NCBI GenBank assembly: GCA_018287875.1
Contig: JAGVVL010000018.1
Location: 3,464,501 to 3,528,500 of the forward strand
DNA from: Nigrospora sphaerica
Lineage: Eukaryota > Ascomycota > Sordariomycetes > Amphisphaeriales > Apiosporaceae
Direction of reading: 5' to 3'
Length of the DNA stretch: 64,000 bases
Position 1 is the first letter of the stretch. Each line of letters starts with the position of its first letter. The notes under the pieces were generated by a model that was given only the letters and a program-made list of their open reading frames with translations, was not told where the DNA came from and ran no database searches. Both the position numbers and the translations under genes were made by a program. Below, piece by piece: positions 28,232 to 40,416 of this stretch.

Positions 28232-29704
28232 ATGCTCTCGCGAAATTCGTGGGTATGCCGGCGCTGCGCCACAGCTCTGGTCCAGGCGCGGGCGCCATCA
28301 CCGGCACCCGCGAGAGCAGTGCGGCCGAGGGCGCCGCCGCTGCCGCTGCGCGGTCAGTTCGTGCGGCCTGCTAGCACCGGTACGCAGCCACCACCTCCCC
28401 CCGACGGCCCCTGGTCGACTCCCACGCCCTCCTGACACGCCCTTTGTCTCCCTCCAGCAACAGATGCCCCCACCGACGCCCATCTGCCCGCGGCGTTGCT
28501 CCAGCGCGCCCGCATCCTCGCCGCCGAGCACGCCGGCCTCGCCGCCTCCCTCGAGCAGACCTTCGACCCCAAGGCCGCCCGGCGCGCCGGCGAGCTGTCG
28601 CGCATCGCCGCCGCCCTGCGCGACTACGACGCCGCCCGGGCCTCGCTCGCCGAGCTGCACCAGCTGCAGCGCTCGTCCGACGCCGAGCTGCGCCAGCTGG
28701 CCGAGGACGAGCTGGCCGCGACGCACGCCTCCATCGCGGGGCTTGCCACGGCCCTGTCGGCCTCGCTGACGCCGCGCGACCCCTACGGCCACCTTCCGTG
28801 CCTCGTCGAGATCCGCCCCGGCCCTGGCGGCCAGGAGGGCCGCTACTTTGCCGACGCCCTCTACCGCATGTACCGCCAATATTGCGTGCGCATGGGCCTG
28901 CGCCACCATACTGTCAAGTACGAGACAGCCGACGGCGCCGACACGGCCGCCGGCGCCGGCAACGAGTCGCCCCTAGCCGAGGCCATCATCGAGGTCCAGG
29001 ACGAGAACGCCTACGACCACTTCAAGTCCGAGGCCGGCATGCACCGGGTGCAGCGGGTGCCAGCGACGGAGAAGAGTGGCCGCACCCACACGAGCGCCGT
29101 GGCCGTGTGGGTGCTGCCGTCCTTCCCCGACGCGTCGGCGGGCGGCGCCGGCGGCGGGCCGACCGAGGAGGACTTCAACAACCCCGAGTCCGACTTCTAC
29201 ATCGACGCCAAGGAGGTGCGCGCCGAGAAGATGCGCGCCGGCGGCGCCGGCGGCCAGCACGTCAACAAGACCGAGTCGGCGATCCGGCTGACGCACGTGC
29301 CGACGGGCATCACGGTGTCGATCCAGGACTCGCGGTCGCAGCACCGCAACCGCGAGGACGCGTGGCGGCTACTGCGCGCGCGCCTTGCCTCGCGCCGCCG
29401 CGAGGAGCGCGAGGCCGTCGCCGCCGGCCTGCGTAACAGTGTGCTCGCCAAGAACCAGATCACGCGCGGCGACAAGATCCGCACCTACAACTACCAGCAG
29501 GACCGTTGCACCGACCACCGCAGCGCCGTCGACGTCCACAACCTGCCCGACGTGCTCGCCGGCGGCGAGACCCTCGACCGCCTCATGCGCGGCGCCCGCG
29601 ACTGGCTTGTCGCCCGCGACATCCGCGCCCTCGTCCTTGAGGAGGAGCTCGCCGCAGCCGACCGTGACAAGGACGCCACTAAGAAGGCCGCAGCCAAAAA
29701 ATGA
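28232..29704 (+). CDS. MRF1: Mitochondrial peptide chain release factor 1
   Basis: Two exons, 28232-28379 and 28458-29704; 464 aa. The first 50 residues are Arg-rich and lack acids (MLSRNSWVCRRCATALVQAR), a mitochondrial targeting sequence. The rest is a bacterial-type class I release factor: helical domain 1, the DPYGHLPCLVEIRPGPGGQEG segment, MHRVQRVPATEKSGRTHTS, and the peptidyl-tRNA-hydrolysing GGQ motif (AGGAGGQHVNKTESAIR, GGQ at about 314-316), then KIRTYNYQQDRCTDHR typical of RF1. It releases finished proteins from mitochondrial ribosomes at UAA/UAG. Intron 1 uses GTACGC with a CTGAC branch site. Start choice: the in-frame ATG immediately before the targeting peptide. Confidence 0.95.
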
Positions 29705-30209
29705 GAAGTACAAACACCTCTCACCAACCCGCCCCCTTGCTTGTGTCTCCTCCCAACCTTCAATGTGTGTGGGGCAAGTGGCGGGGGTGGCCCGGATGGA
29801 ATTAAATACAGGCCTTCTTCTGCCCAGTACACTTCCCAACTAGGCGCGTACTCTTGTATTATCTACATGTACACTCAGACTCGACCTCTGATTAGAGAAT
29901 CGAGCGTAGATGGCCGGTGCTCTTTAATAGATAGGTCTCTATTCGTGGTGTGCGCCGAACAGAGGCGAAAACCGATAGATGCATTACTTAGACCGCTGAT
30001 CCAGAGGAGGGAGGAGGCACCCGGTATATACACACATGACATGAGAGGGGGGCACCGATCTCCTTTCCAGATTCTGGATGGGCATTTCCAACAGTGTAGC
30101 CGAATGAAGACGCCGTCTAGTCTTGGCAGTTACGGACGACATGGATGGGAGTCTCGTGATTTTCCGAGGTACCCAGCAGGGACCGGGTTCGGCGCGCTTC
30201 GCGCTACTA
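29705..30209. other. Intergenic region between convergent genes
   Basis: 3' flanks of the release factor and the carboxypeptidase. I see no gene or repeat. Confidence 0.4.
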
Positions 30210-32005
30210 CTACCACATTCGTCCCCCCGTCGCTCCGCCCAGGTCGGCGAAACGCAGGCGGCGGCCGGCGGCGCGGGCGGCGGCGTGGGCCGGCGGGTTG
30301 GTGATGTTGATGGAGAAGGGGGCGCCCGAGCTGAGGCTGTCGACGCGGCCGAGCAGCTTCTCGAGGTGGCGGAAGGCGGCGCTGGGGGCGAAGCCGGGTA
30401 CCATGTGGCCCGAGAGGTTGATGGTGGTGTAGGTGAGGCCGCGCTCCTCGTGGGCGGTGCCGAGCACGCCTCTGGCGGCTACGGCAGCGTAACTGCCGTC
30501 GTGGGGCTGAACAATGGCGTTGGCGGGCACGACCAGGTGCTCGACGGGGGCGCGCTCGAAGCCGAGCTTGCCGCCCCACGTCATGTTCTGAATCGTGAGC
30601 AGCGTGCCGTTGGCGATGAGCACCATGTCGAGCAGGCCGTGGCCGATGATCACATTTTGCGTGGCGTCGATGACTCGCGGCAGCGTCGTGATGCTGCTCG
30701 CGTCCGAGTCGTCCGTATCGTTGAAGAAGACGGGAACATCGGCGCACGCGGTCCAGTTGGCATCCGTAGGTACGTGGACAGCCCGCTTCACGTCGGCCCG
30801 GTCTAGGTACAGCTCCGAGCCCGCCGGTGTGTAGTTGTAGTTCGAGGGGAAGCCCAGGACGTCCCAAACTTGAGGGCACTGGTTGCTTACATGGTATATG
30901 TCGAAGCAGGGATTGACCTGGAACATGGAGATGGCGGTTTTACGCCAAAGGCCTTGGCACTCGTCGTTGTATTCGGGCGTCGGCTGCGGACCGGGCGGCG
31001 GGAACTGCATGTACTTGTCGATGTAGGCCCCGAAGCCGCACTTCTCGTGTGTCTGGTGGAGGTAGGCAGAAAAGGTGTCGTTGTAGGGAAACAGACCCTT
31101 GTGGTAGTCGACTAAGGGCACCGCCACTGCGTTTTCCTGAATGTCATCTTCCCCGACTACGGGATCGTAGATCATCAGACCCGCCACATTGTACAGGCTC
31201 GTATCGTTGGCGTCCAGCATTTTCGCGGCAATGTACGGGCAGTACATGCCAGCGTAGGACTCGCCGGTGATGTAGACGCTGTAGCCCTGCAAGGCGAAGA
31301 GCTCGACAAAGTTCTTCCAGAAGCCCATGAACTCCTTGGAGAGATCGTCCTCATTGCGGATCGTGGCATTTCCCTTTAGCGGGGAGAAGCCGGTGCCGCG
31401 CGGCTGCTCCACGTAGACGACGTTCGCGAGGTGGTGCCAGCTCCAGGGATTGGGCTCCGGCTCGTAGGCGCCCGCCTGCCATAAGAATGGCCCGTTTTCC
31501 TGGAGCATGCCAATGAGGGAGGAACACCCGGGCTGCAGATACTGGTCAGATGGGGACGAGGCCGCCGTGCAGAGGACAGAGCCAACTTACGCCACCGTTG
31601 AGCCAGAGCACGATCTGCTTGTTGCCCATCGGGTTGGTCGACGGCCAGAACCAGAAGAAGAGCTTCTCGCTCGCGTTCGGGTCCTCCGTGATAGACAAGA
31701 GGCCGGCGTAAGACTCGCCGACGTCAAAAGCCACATCAGGGAGTTCGGTACCGTTGACGGCAAAGGCTATCGAGCGGTGAGTGCAGGAGAGGGTGAAGTA
31801 CGGGGAGGGATAACCAACGAGCGGTCATGTTATTGGCAAACTTAAATGGTGAGTTGGACTCCCGTGGCAAGAGGTTCGGGGCCGGGAGCTGCGAGAGTGC
31901 TTGGCCGCCGAAAATGTCTCTCTTCCCGACGTGCTGAAGGCCTCTTCGGGATTCGGCCAAGCCGAAAGCAGCCAGCAGACCACTTAGGACAGAGCACCGA
32001 CGCAT
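30210..32005 (-). CDS. Secreted serine carboxypeptidase (peptidase family S10)
   Basis: Three exons: 31819-32005, 31591-31766, 30210-31532; 561 aa. MRRCSVLSGLLAAFGLAES is a signal peptide. Family landmarks: DVGESYAGLLSI, FFWFWPS, VLWLNGGPGCSSLIG (junction of exons 2 and 3), YVEQPRGTGFS, the nucleophile Ser213 in TGESYAG, Asp423 in GHGLLDMV and His497 in NLSGHMVPGF. Several NxT/S sequons fit secretion. It removes C-terminal residues from peptides, probably extracellularly or in the vacuole. Intron 1 has an unusual donor (GTTGGT) but the phase and protein continuity (NGTELPDVAFDVG) support it. The C-terminus is Ala/Arg-rich and unlike family members, with no visible membrane anchor. Confidence 0.92.
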
Positions 32006-34110
32006 GATGAAATACCGTAAGAAGAGGCCACTCTGGTCTACAGGCTGCGCTTGTGTTGCTCTTGGTAGCGCCGCGACAAGAGATGGTGATCTGCTGGAAT
32101 AAACCAACACCGGATGCTATGTTCTTTGGGTGGGGGGGCAGTCCATATAAAGATTGCCGAAGAGTGCCCTGCTGCACACCCACCGAATGCTGGACAGGGT
32201 CGGCAGTGCCCAGGCCCTGGGCCAGATCGACGAGGTAAAAAGGAGCCAGTATGAAGAGGGAGTGGGATTGACATGCCGTGCTACGGGTTCCGTCGAATCC
32301 GGCATGAGGCAGGGACCTGGCAGTTTCCGGGCCAGCCGGTCTGCACATGGTGCAGTAGAGGGCCGTCAAGGAGAAACCTGAATGCAAACGAAAGCGGCCA
32401 TCTCCAGGGGCCGGGATCTGGAGGAATGCCGGGTCGCTAAATGCAGGCGACCTGCTTGACGGCCAGGAACTAGTCGCGCGGCGACGGCCTCTTTGGTCAG
32501 AGGAGGGTACTTGGTAGGACAGTGCTTTACATCAAAGTGGCGAGTGCAACACACGAGTTTTCCATGCCGTTCCTTCCCGGCACGGCAACGTGCCACTCAT
32601 GTACAGCTCTCGTTTTCCAACAGTCATGGAAATAAGGCAGTGTTGTGCTTCGTAGTATGGTGCCCGTCCTGGCTACGTTAGTACACATGAGATTACCCTG
32701 CGTGCAGGTACAGGTGTAAGTTGGGTACCAGCGCCGGGAAGCTTTGTTCGCACGTGAGATTACTAGGGTGGGCGGTAGTGCAGTTAGCGCCACCCGAGCG
32801 CGCAAGGAGAGACTGCACAGACACCACACGACGGGGAGGGTTCGGCCGATTGGGAAGACGTCCACTTGTTAGGCGGGCATTCGTCACGGTCCCCCACGGG
32901 GGTTCTGCAGGCGCGCGGTGCCCGAGTGATGCAGCGTCATGCTCTCGCATGCGTCTTCCATGTCACCGGCGACCTCTATGGCAACTACCGGCGAAAGGCG
33001 TCATTCTGGTAACAGCCCGTGGCCCCTTGGCCCCTCCCAGGGTCGTCACGCTCCCGTCCAACTGGGAGGGCTCCTTGTTCTCATTGCTTCCCGTCGAACC
33101 CCAGGGTTTAGGGACCTTATGGTGACACGGACTGGAAAAATTGCCGCTGCCCTTGTCGATCGACCCCCAAGCCAATCTCGTCTGTTGTTGCTAAAAGAAA
33201 GCTTGTTCCGCGAGTCCAGGCATAATTGGCACGGTGTGAACGTTAGCAGAAATACACTTTTCCCCGACCGTCCATCTGCTTATTCCAAGGAGGGTAGCAG
33301 AAGTGACTCAGCCAAAAGGGTGTTCGCAGTGTTGCCCCCCCCCCCCCCCCCCCTCGATCCGCTGCCTCGCTTAGCATCCATCCTCGGCGCGTGTAATTTC
33401 TTAAACTCTTGTAATGTCGTGTATATCCCGCATGGGAACGAACCGGCCGGTGTAGAGTTCGGCAGTGGCAGCACGAGGATGCCCGGGAGATTCCGAGCTT
33501 TGACAACTGTCGCCCTAGTTTGGTATAGTAGGTCTGTATGCAAGTCACCTAGGTACCCAAGTACCTATAACGTTGGGTTCTCAGCTTATTAGTACCTGAA
33601 CAACCCGCCCAGTAAGGACTCCCAATCAACATTTCGAGTGGCGCATGCCGCGGAAGTAGACTGGATGGAAAGGGCCCCGTCGCAGAAGAAAAGGAAGAGG
33701 ATATCAATTGCTCCAAATCAATATGTACGCCATCCTCGGTGATGCCCAGAGCCGTACGCCCGAGTCAAGTCCAAATCAGAAAATGAATCCAGTGACTTAT
33801 CATCTAACCACCCGAGGTTAGCTGCCATTGCCGACGACTCGTCTCCGGTAGCAGGAACAGCGCAAGCAGCGCCCCTAAACATTGCAGGGCCAAGTCTGCC
33901 GTCACCCGCCGAAAGTGGTTAAAATTCCCGACCGGGAGGACTCAGGCTACCCGAGGGCCTGGTATCGCGGCAGCGAGCCGGCCGTCCGAACCTGGCTCTG
34001 CGATGAAGCCAAGCACAGGAATCTAGCCGAAGTGTAAGTCGGAGTGGTTCGTCGGGTTGCGGGGCCCTAGGATCCGTGCGGGGGGAGAGGAAAGAGCGAC
34101 CGCCACAAAC
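32006..34110. other. Long intergenic region with repeat fragments
   Basis: No supported gene in 2.1 kb. Contents: a solo arm of the GTAGCA...AAAAGGG repeat at 33294-33322, followed by a C-homopolymer of about 18 at about 33335-33352, and otherwise unremarkable sequence. Confidence 0.45.
33294..33322 (+). repeat. Solo copy of the 27.6-kb inverted-repeat arm
   Basis: Reads GTAGCAGAAGTGACTCA then GCCAAAAGGGTG, close to both arms of the hairpin at 27568-27656. No opposing arm is evident nearby. Confidence 0.6.
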
Positions 34111-34590
34111 TCACTGTTTGGTCGCATGGCACTTGAACAGGTCCGCGTAGACGAAAGTGGCGCCGGCGAGAAGTAGGCAGGCGACGACGAAAAAAACCGG
34201 CCAGTCGCGCCGTGGCCACCGGCGCGTTCCAGGCGTTGCCGATCGCGCGCGAGGGCCCCCCTTCTCGAGGTCTCCTGGGGGTGGCGGTTGCGAGTCGTCG
34301 CCGTAGGGCTGAGGAAGATGGCTTCTCCACGCGCCCCACCGGCCGGAACGGAGGGCCTCGATGATGGAGATTCGCTGGACGAGCGGGATGTGTTCCTCGG
34401 TGAAGCGCACAAACACGGCAGCGTCGGCGGCATCCAGGTTCGAGTTGCCTTTTGCCAGGGCTAATAGGAGCGGCATCGCCGAATCCCGCGGCACGGTTGG
34501 GTCTGGCGGTACCGCCAGCTGCGGCGGCGCTACCGACTTCTCAAGCACGGCAGCAGCCTCGTACGGCTTGGGCGGAGGGTAGTAAGTCAT
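34111..34590 (-). CDS. Hypothetical tail-anchored membrane protein
   Basis: 159 aa, single exon. The N-terminal 30 residues are Pro-rich (MTYYPPPKPYEAAAVLEKS); the middle (NSNLDAADAAVFVRFTEEHIPLVQRISIIEALRSG) looks like a short folded helix bundle; after a basic Arg-rich linker a single hydrophobic segment, WPVFFVVACLLLAGATFVYA, lies 10 residues from the C-terminus. With no signal peptide this fits a tail-anchored protein. I do not recognise the family. Confidence 0.5.
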   Translation of the reverse strand: MTYYPPPKPYEAAAVLEKSVAPPQLAVPPDPTVPRDSAMPLLLALAKGNSNLDAADAAVFVRFTEEHIPLVQRISIIEALRSGRWGAWRSHLPQPYGDDSQPPPPGDLEKGGPRARSATPGTRRWPRRDWPVFFVVACLLLAGATFVYADLFKCHATKQ

Positions 34591-35867
34591 GGCGACGGCG
34601 ATCGGAGCGAGTGGATGGTGCTAGACGGGGGCGGCTGGGAGGCTCGATGCTTTCACCAGCGAAAGTCTGAGGAGTAAGCGGCTGCCTCTTTGTCGCAGGG
34701 CGGTCGCCCAACCCTTTGTAAGCTGCCTGTATCACCATGACGTCTGCCTGGCGGCGCCTTGGGGCGGGAGAAAGGAACCTGGAAACCCCCAAACCCAGGC
34801 TTGGCGCGACCGACTTAGCGTAAGCTCGCTCGATTGGCCCCGGACGGGTATTCGGCCCCGTGGAGAGGGATGATGGAAACCACGGCTGCGCCTTGGTCGA
34901 ATTGTTTGCAGTCCGTGTTTGCCCATACCTCAACTGAAGGCTGTGCGCGATTCCCTACATCCCGCCACCAGATCTTGGGAGTACAATATTCCCGCTCTTT
35001 CGTGTGGGCGGAAAGTTGCGCCCCACCCTCTGCGGTCGTCCTGCCAGGGCGAAACATGAGCCCAACATTCAGAAGGTGATCGGCTGTAGGGCTATTGATT
35101 ACCTGGCCACAAGTAGCCCCCCGTCGACTCCATTGCCGGACGATGGGGCTCGAATTGCGCAGGCAACGCCATCAACGGGCGGGCCGGTAAGCGGCAGTGA
35201 GACCTACTTCGAAGCCTGGGGGACGTCAATCTTCACGCTACGTTACCCGAAGCAACCGCCTGTAGTGCATAGCTCCACCATTGTGTGCTCTAAAGTCCGC
35301 CTAGCCGGCGATACTTGATTCTGACGGGACGCGGTCCGCCCAAGAGAATTACGTCACCACCTTGGGACGGCTCGCGCAAGAAAAGCCCCAGCAGACAACC
35401 GCGAGTCCGGCATTTTACTACAACAAGCAAACACTTGAGTCACAGGTCGCCCGCATAGCCGACGTACGGATACATGAGGCTTTTCTATTGGGTCTACTAG
35501 GTCCTGACGATGGGCTGAGAGTGACACCGGTCAGCTGACGGCCCTTCTTGGCCGCCGTACACGTCCACAACCAGGCCCCTCTTGCTCGGATATACTCCGT
35601 ATTGGCCTTGTCCCGGGAGCCCTTCTTGGACGTGCGACCGTACTTGAGCCCCCCCCCCAAAAGCGACCATGTTCTTCCCGAGGCAAAAGCGACTGCCCGA
35701 ACACTTACACGGCCACGGCCACGAGGGTAAAACAGTCGGCACAAAAGCCCTCGACCGCTGCTCTCACACGGGTTCTGGAGCTCGTCGACGGACACCCGCC
35801 ATTTCGGAATTGCGGCCTCTCGCGGCCAATCTAAACATTATCGCTATTTTGAAGTTCCAATGCCCCA
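34591..35867. other. Intergenic region, no supported gene
   Basis: Only short frames without motifs on either strand. Likely contains the promoter of the tail-anchored protein and the 3' flank of the lectin-like gene. Confidence 0.4.
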
Positions 35868-37742
35868 TCAGTCCATATAAGGGACAAGTCCTATCGGTAC
35901 AGGGTCGCCATTCGTCTTGCCGTCGGGCCCCAGCTTCAGCCACAGCAGCTCGTTCCGGTTGCTGTAGGCGAAGACGTGGACGTCGCCGGTGCCGTCGGTG
36001 GCGGCGTGGGGCGGGCCCGAGAGCCCGCCGTTCAGAATGGTGACGAAGGCGTCGGCGTCGCCACCGTCGCCGGGAAGCCACCGGGTGCCGTCATACGTCT
36101 TGTGCAGCAAGGGCCCGGTGCCGTCGGCGCCCCAGGCGAAGACCTCAACGCGGCCATCGACGGCGACAGCCGCTGGCTGCCCCCGGATCTGCGCCGCCGC
36201 CCCGCCGAGGCGCCGCCAGGCTCCCCAGTCGCTCCCGTTGCCCTTCGCGGTCGTGCTGGTGGTTGCGTCAAGCGCCCGGTGCCAAAGCCCGCCGTCGCCG
36301 CCGCGCGCGAACACGTCAATGTGCCCCGGCGCCCGCGACACCGCCACCGGCGGCGTTGTCACAAATCCCTTCAGGTCCTCGTACGTCGTCCACCGGTCCG
36401 TCTCGGCCTGTTTGTACGTGTGCAGCAGGTGGTTGTTGGCCTGCGAAACGGCGAAAAGGTCAAGCCGCGTGTCGTCACCTGCCCATGCCACGACGGCGGG
36501 GGTCGCCCACTATCCAGCCGGGAAAAGTATCAGCCAGCATGTTCCACCTTTTCGGCAACACCAAGGGGGCAGCATAATACATAGAGGGGGGGAAGGGGGA
36601 GAAGAGGAGGCTCACCGTGTGCAGGCCCGGCCCGTCAATGCGGATCGGCCCCGTCCATTGGACCGACGTGTCCCATTGAAAGTAGTGGACGGCGGCGCCG
36701 TTGCTGCCGGCGCCCATGACGAACGTCTTGACGCGCTGGACGGCGCGATCGTAGGCCAACATGGCGGGGGCGCTAAGGAAGTTGAAGCCCTGAAACAGGT
36801 CCCAGACGCTAGGGCTGCCAGGGTTGTTGCCGTCGTATGGGCTCCAGAGCTCCTCATCATCATGATACTTGCGGTAGCCGCCCGAGCCCGATACGCTATA
36901 GATGTGCATCTCGGTGCGGTTCCGGAGCCGCCCGTCATCACCGGCGAACAGGCGCCGGCTCACGCCAATCGATGGTGCCTTGGCCGTGTCGATGGACCCG
37001 CCCACCATCTGCATCTTCTGATCACCCGGCTGGAACTCTGTCTCCGACGTGGCGTTCGAATTCCGCCACACCCGGTACACCGACTCCGTCTTGTTCTTGG
37101 TGAGCGCAAACACCTCGAGGTGCGGGTATCCCCATGACACTGCCGTCGGCGCCAGCCCCGGTGACACGCTCGTCGGGCTCCCCGTGCCCCCCGTCATGGA
37201 CGCCGCTGCCGCCTCCGCCTCCTCTCCGCTGTTGTCCTTGCCGTCGCCACTGCGGCCAAGTTAGTCGCCCGCTCTCCCCGTCTACTCCGGACTGGGGCCG
37301 CCTACCTTGGTAATGCTTCCCCGCCCGAACCTTGCGACCTTGCGGCCTGGGAGCCGACCACACCGCCCACTACCGCACCGACGATGATGAGCACGGCGAC
37401 GACGGTCAGTGCAATGATCTTCTTCTTCCGGCTTCTCCTGGGTAGCGCTGGCTCTGTCCCAGGGGTGTTGACTGGATACGCGTGGCCATCGGCAGCTTTC
37501 TCGGGCGCCGAACCGTGCGCGGCATCATGGGCGGCGTGCACTGGATGGTACTCGTCGTAATTTGCGGACGGTATGGCATATTTGTACTGGTCCTCGGCGC
37601 CGGTAGGGACCACATAGAGTTGGTTGGGGTCATTCGGCGTATACACCTCGGGGTAATCGTTCGGCGACGAGACGACCTCAAGCCCTGACTCCGGGGGCTG
37701 CTGCCAACGCTGGGCCTCGTGTCTGCCCTGGAAGTCTGCCAT
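35868..37742 (-). CDS. Type II membrane protein with fucose-specific-lectin-like propeller ectodomain
   Basis: Three exons: 37306-37742, 36616-37249, 35868-36509; 570 aa. The first 105 residues are a soluble, low-complexity tail ending in a basic stop-transfer cluster (PRRSRKKK), then one membrane helix (about 109-130, IIALTVVAVLIIVGAVVGGVVG) and a Gly/Ser linker. The large C-terminal part repeats short blade-like units: HLEVFALTKN...VYRVWRNSN, EMHIYSVSGSGGYRKYHDDEELWSP, RLDLFAVSQANNHLLHTYK, HIDVFARGGDGGLWHRAL, RVEVFAWGADGTGPLLHKTYDG, DVHVFAYSNRNELLWLKL. The D/E-V-F-A...L-W-H pattern is that of fungal fucose-binding lectins and related propellers. It would sit at the cell surface facing out. 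Sugar-binding residues were not verified. Confidence 0.78.
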
Positions 37743-39004
37743 GGTCTTGTGCTGGTCCGAACGCTTGTCGCCTTTCGTTGTCGACGTGCTGGCTGACAGA
37801 CAGCGCGCCGTTAAGGACAGTGAGGTGCGACAAAAGAGCGACACTGCCGCGACAACGAAATCACGGGCAGAAGAAAACAGAAGGGGGATTGCCAGACGAA
37901 CAGGCACGCGCGCAGGATGATGAGACGGGCGAGGCTGCTCGCCCCTGCAATCTACCTATTGAATGTTGCCGACCGCTCAGGGAATAGTGCTTACGGTGTA
38001 CTCCCAGCTGCAGCTCCAAGATCCCTCGATCCCAAGTCGCGGTCCTATCAGATGCAGCCGAGAGGATCAGCTTGGGGGCCAACGGCCCAGGGGGGCCCAA
38101 CGGCCGTTCCACCCAGTCCGCTTGCCTGCCGTACAAGGAACGAATCGAAAGCCTCGTTGAATCCGCCGGGGGGGCACTCAGCCCCCATCCGCGCCTTTTC
38201 CGAGCCCCGAAGGACATACGAAAGGTGCAGGGCGCATCTGCAGCATTGGACATATTGCCGGTGCTTCTATAGCAGGACTGCAGGGGTGTCGTTCAGCCCC
38301 CGGCGCCTTCCTTTCCTTTATCTCCAAGTTGACGTTCGCTTTTGATTGATAAGTTGGTTCGTGGGCTTTTGGCGGTCTATGGCAAGGTACGTTTGGACGC
38401 CTTCAACTCTCAGCCCTCGTAGCGGTTTAAAAATAACGGCGTTCCACTTAAAGTACGTTACTGTGGCCCACCCTCGGATACAGTACACACACCCCACAGT
38501 CAGTCCCCATCCTTGATTTTGGCGCATGTGTCGGGTCTCTTGATTGCTAGCCACAACCGCCCCCCTACAAGGCTAAACCGGCTCCGCCGCTGCTTGTTGC
38601 GCCTCATTGCCTAGCATCGTGCCAAATCACCTGTTATTTGCACATCCAACCTGGTTTCCTCAATGAGAGGGCGCGTGGAATACGAATAGCGGCATCCATT
38701 GGCGAACCGCGCCCGTGGCTTTCCGATGTCTGCGATAAGCTTCATGGCCGACCGGTTAGCCGATTGCGATATTAATGTCCTGGCCGAAGCAAACAACGCC
38801 TCGCCCTACAGTAATTGACCACGATGGTCCCTTGGTGTTGCCAACTCCCTTCTATCCCCATTCCACTTCTTCCGAACCTGAGATCTGAAATTGTCTTCTT
38901 TCCGCGGCAGCTGGGCGACCTTTGAGCCTGTCGACAGAGAATCTAAGCTTCAGTGTCCTGGGTAGTTGGGGTTTGCTTGACCCTCTCAACACAGACACGG
39001 AACC
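37743..39004. other. Intergenic region, no supported gene
   Basis: Divergent gap between the lectin-like gene and the decayed mucin-like gene. No conserved open frame or repeat seen. Confidence 0.4.
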
Positions 39005-40147
39005 ATGACGACCTCTAGAACCCCCACTTTAACCTATATCACCAACTTTGGGCCACTAACGATAAGATGGGCGATGCCAACATCTTGCCTGATGACTCCC
39101 ATACTGGGTTATCCTTGCGAAAATGGCTTTCCATGTACTGTAAAAATGGGTTTTTCTCGATCATACGAGGTTTCATCGTCTCTAAACCCTCACTCCAGCC
39201 TGGTCAGATGAACGATCCGGGACCAACACGGTGATGATTCCTGCTGGCCGCCATCTAACCGAAAGAGCAAACCTCCCCCGAACAAATTTGATGACGCTAT
39301 TGAGACCATGTATTACTCTCCTGGGCTTACCTGTCCCGATGGATATGTCACAGCCTGTTCCACTATTTCCGGGAAGATAGATAACGGCGATTGGCGACCT
39401 AGGTTGGACCTGGCGTCGGATGAGTTTGCTGCAGGGTGTTGTCTAAGGTAAGAGGATATGACTATCCAGCATAAAAGCGCTTTTAATCCTGCGCCCGCTG
39501 AGATATTCCAAAACAGCCATTTCTCCTGCATAGAGTCATCGACGTCGCAATTTTGTGCATCGCTAATCCGAGACACCACTTATACCGCTTTGACCTACGC
39601 TTTGCCCCGGGCATGGGATGGACAGGATATATCCACGACGATTACCTTGCCGTACACCTTGACTTTCCGTTCTTCTTATTCTACCTCATACACCACCGTC
39701 TCGGAGCATACGACGTTCGCGCCTATGATATAAATGCGCTGGAAAGCCACCGACACGCCACTCGAAGCGCCCGAAAGCCCCTCCCAACCGACGCCGACGG
39801 ACGAATCCCCCGGCTCGCCTGACAGCTCCACCGCGACCAACGAGACCGCCTCCCCTTCCTCGTCCGGCGGGCTCTCCACGGGCGCTAAAGCCGGCGCGGG
39901 CGTGGGCGCCGGGCTCGGCGGCCTGCTGCTACTGGGGGCGCTGACCTGATTCCTGACGCGGTACCGACGGCGACGGCTGGCCGAGGCGCGCGAGGCGCGG
40001 GCTTCGGACCTCCCCGTCAAGGAGACGACGACGACGACGGCCGGGCCGCCGCCGATGCAGAACTTCGGGAATGGCGACATGGTCTCGGCGGCACAGCAAC
40101 TGCAGCAGCCGAGCGCTTGGCGCGATAGCAATGGGGCTTTCCACTAG
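39005..40147 (+). pseudogene. Mucin-like single-pass membrane protein, decayed
   Basis: Fragments in one frame match a common fungal surface-protein plan: an extracellular Cys-containing domain (LGYPCENGFPCTV; YYSPGLTCPDGYVTACS; FAAGCCL; SQFCAS), the MRWKATD motif, a Ser/Thr/Pro-rich stalk (about 39740-39870), Gly-rich lead-in GLSTGAKAGAGVGAGLG, a membrane segment, an Arg cluster and a cytoplasmic tail ending at 40147. The frame is broken by a TGA at 39209-39211, a TAA at 39731-39733 (just before MRWK, where CAA is expected) and a TGA at 39947-39949 inside the membrane segment. An intron at about 39450-39517 (GTAAGA...ACAG) restores phase in the middle. With three stops a functional product is unlikely. 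Confidence 0.55.
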
Positions 40148-40416
40148 GCTCGCATGTTGGGACAGCGGGGTTAGGATGACAAGATGAGGAAGCAAGGGGG
40201 GGTGGACAGGGGTGGAGGAGCTGTTCTGGCCAGGGATGGCTTCGAGGTTTCTGGGACTTGACGGTGTTGACAGCGTGGGTTTTTATGACGCGACTGAGGA
40301 TGGGAATGAGTGCTTATGTTGCAAAATATCCTTCTATTTTGGTATTATTCTTCTTCTCCCATCTAAGCCCCTTCCAACCCCTCCCTTTCTAACCGAGGAT
40401 ATCGTCCACCCGGCCA

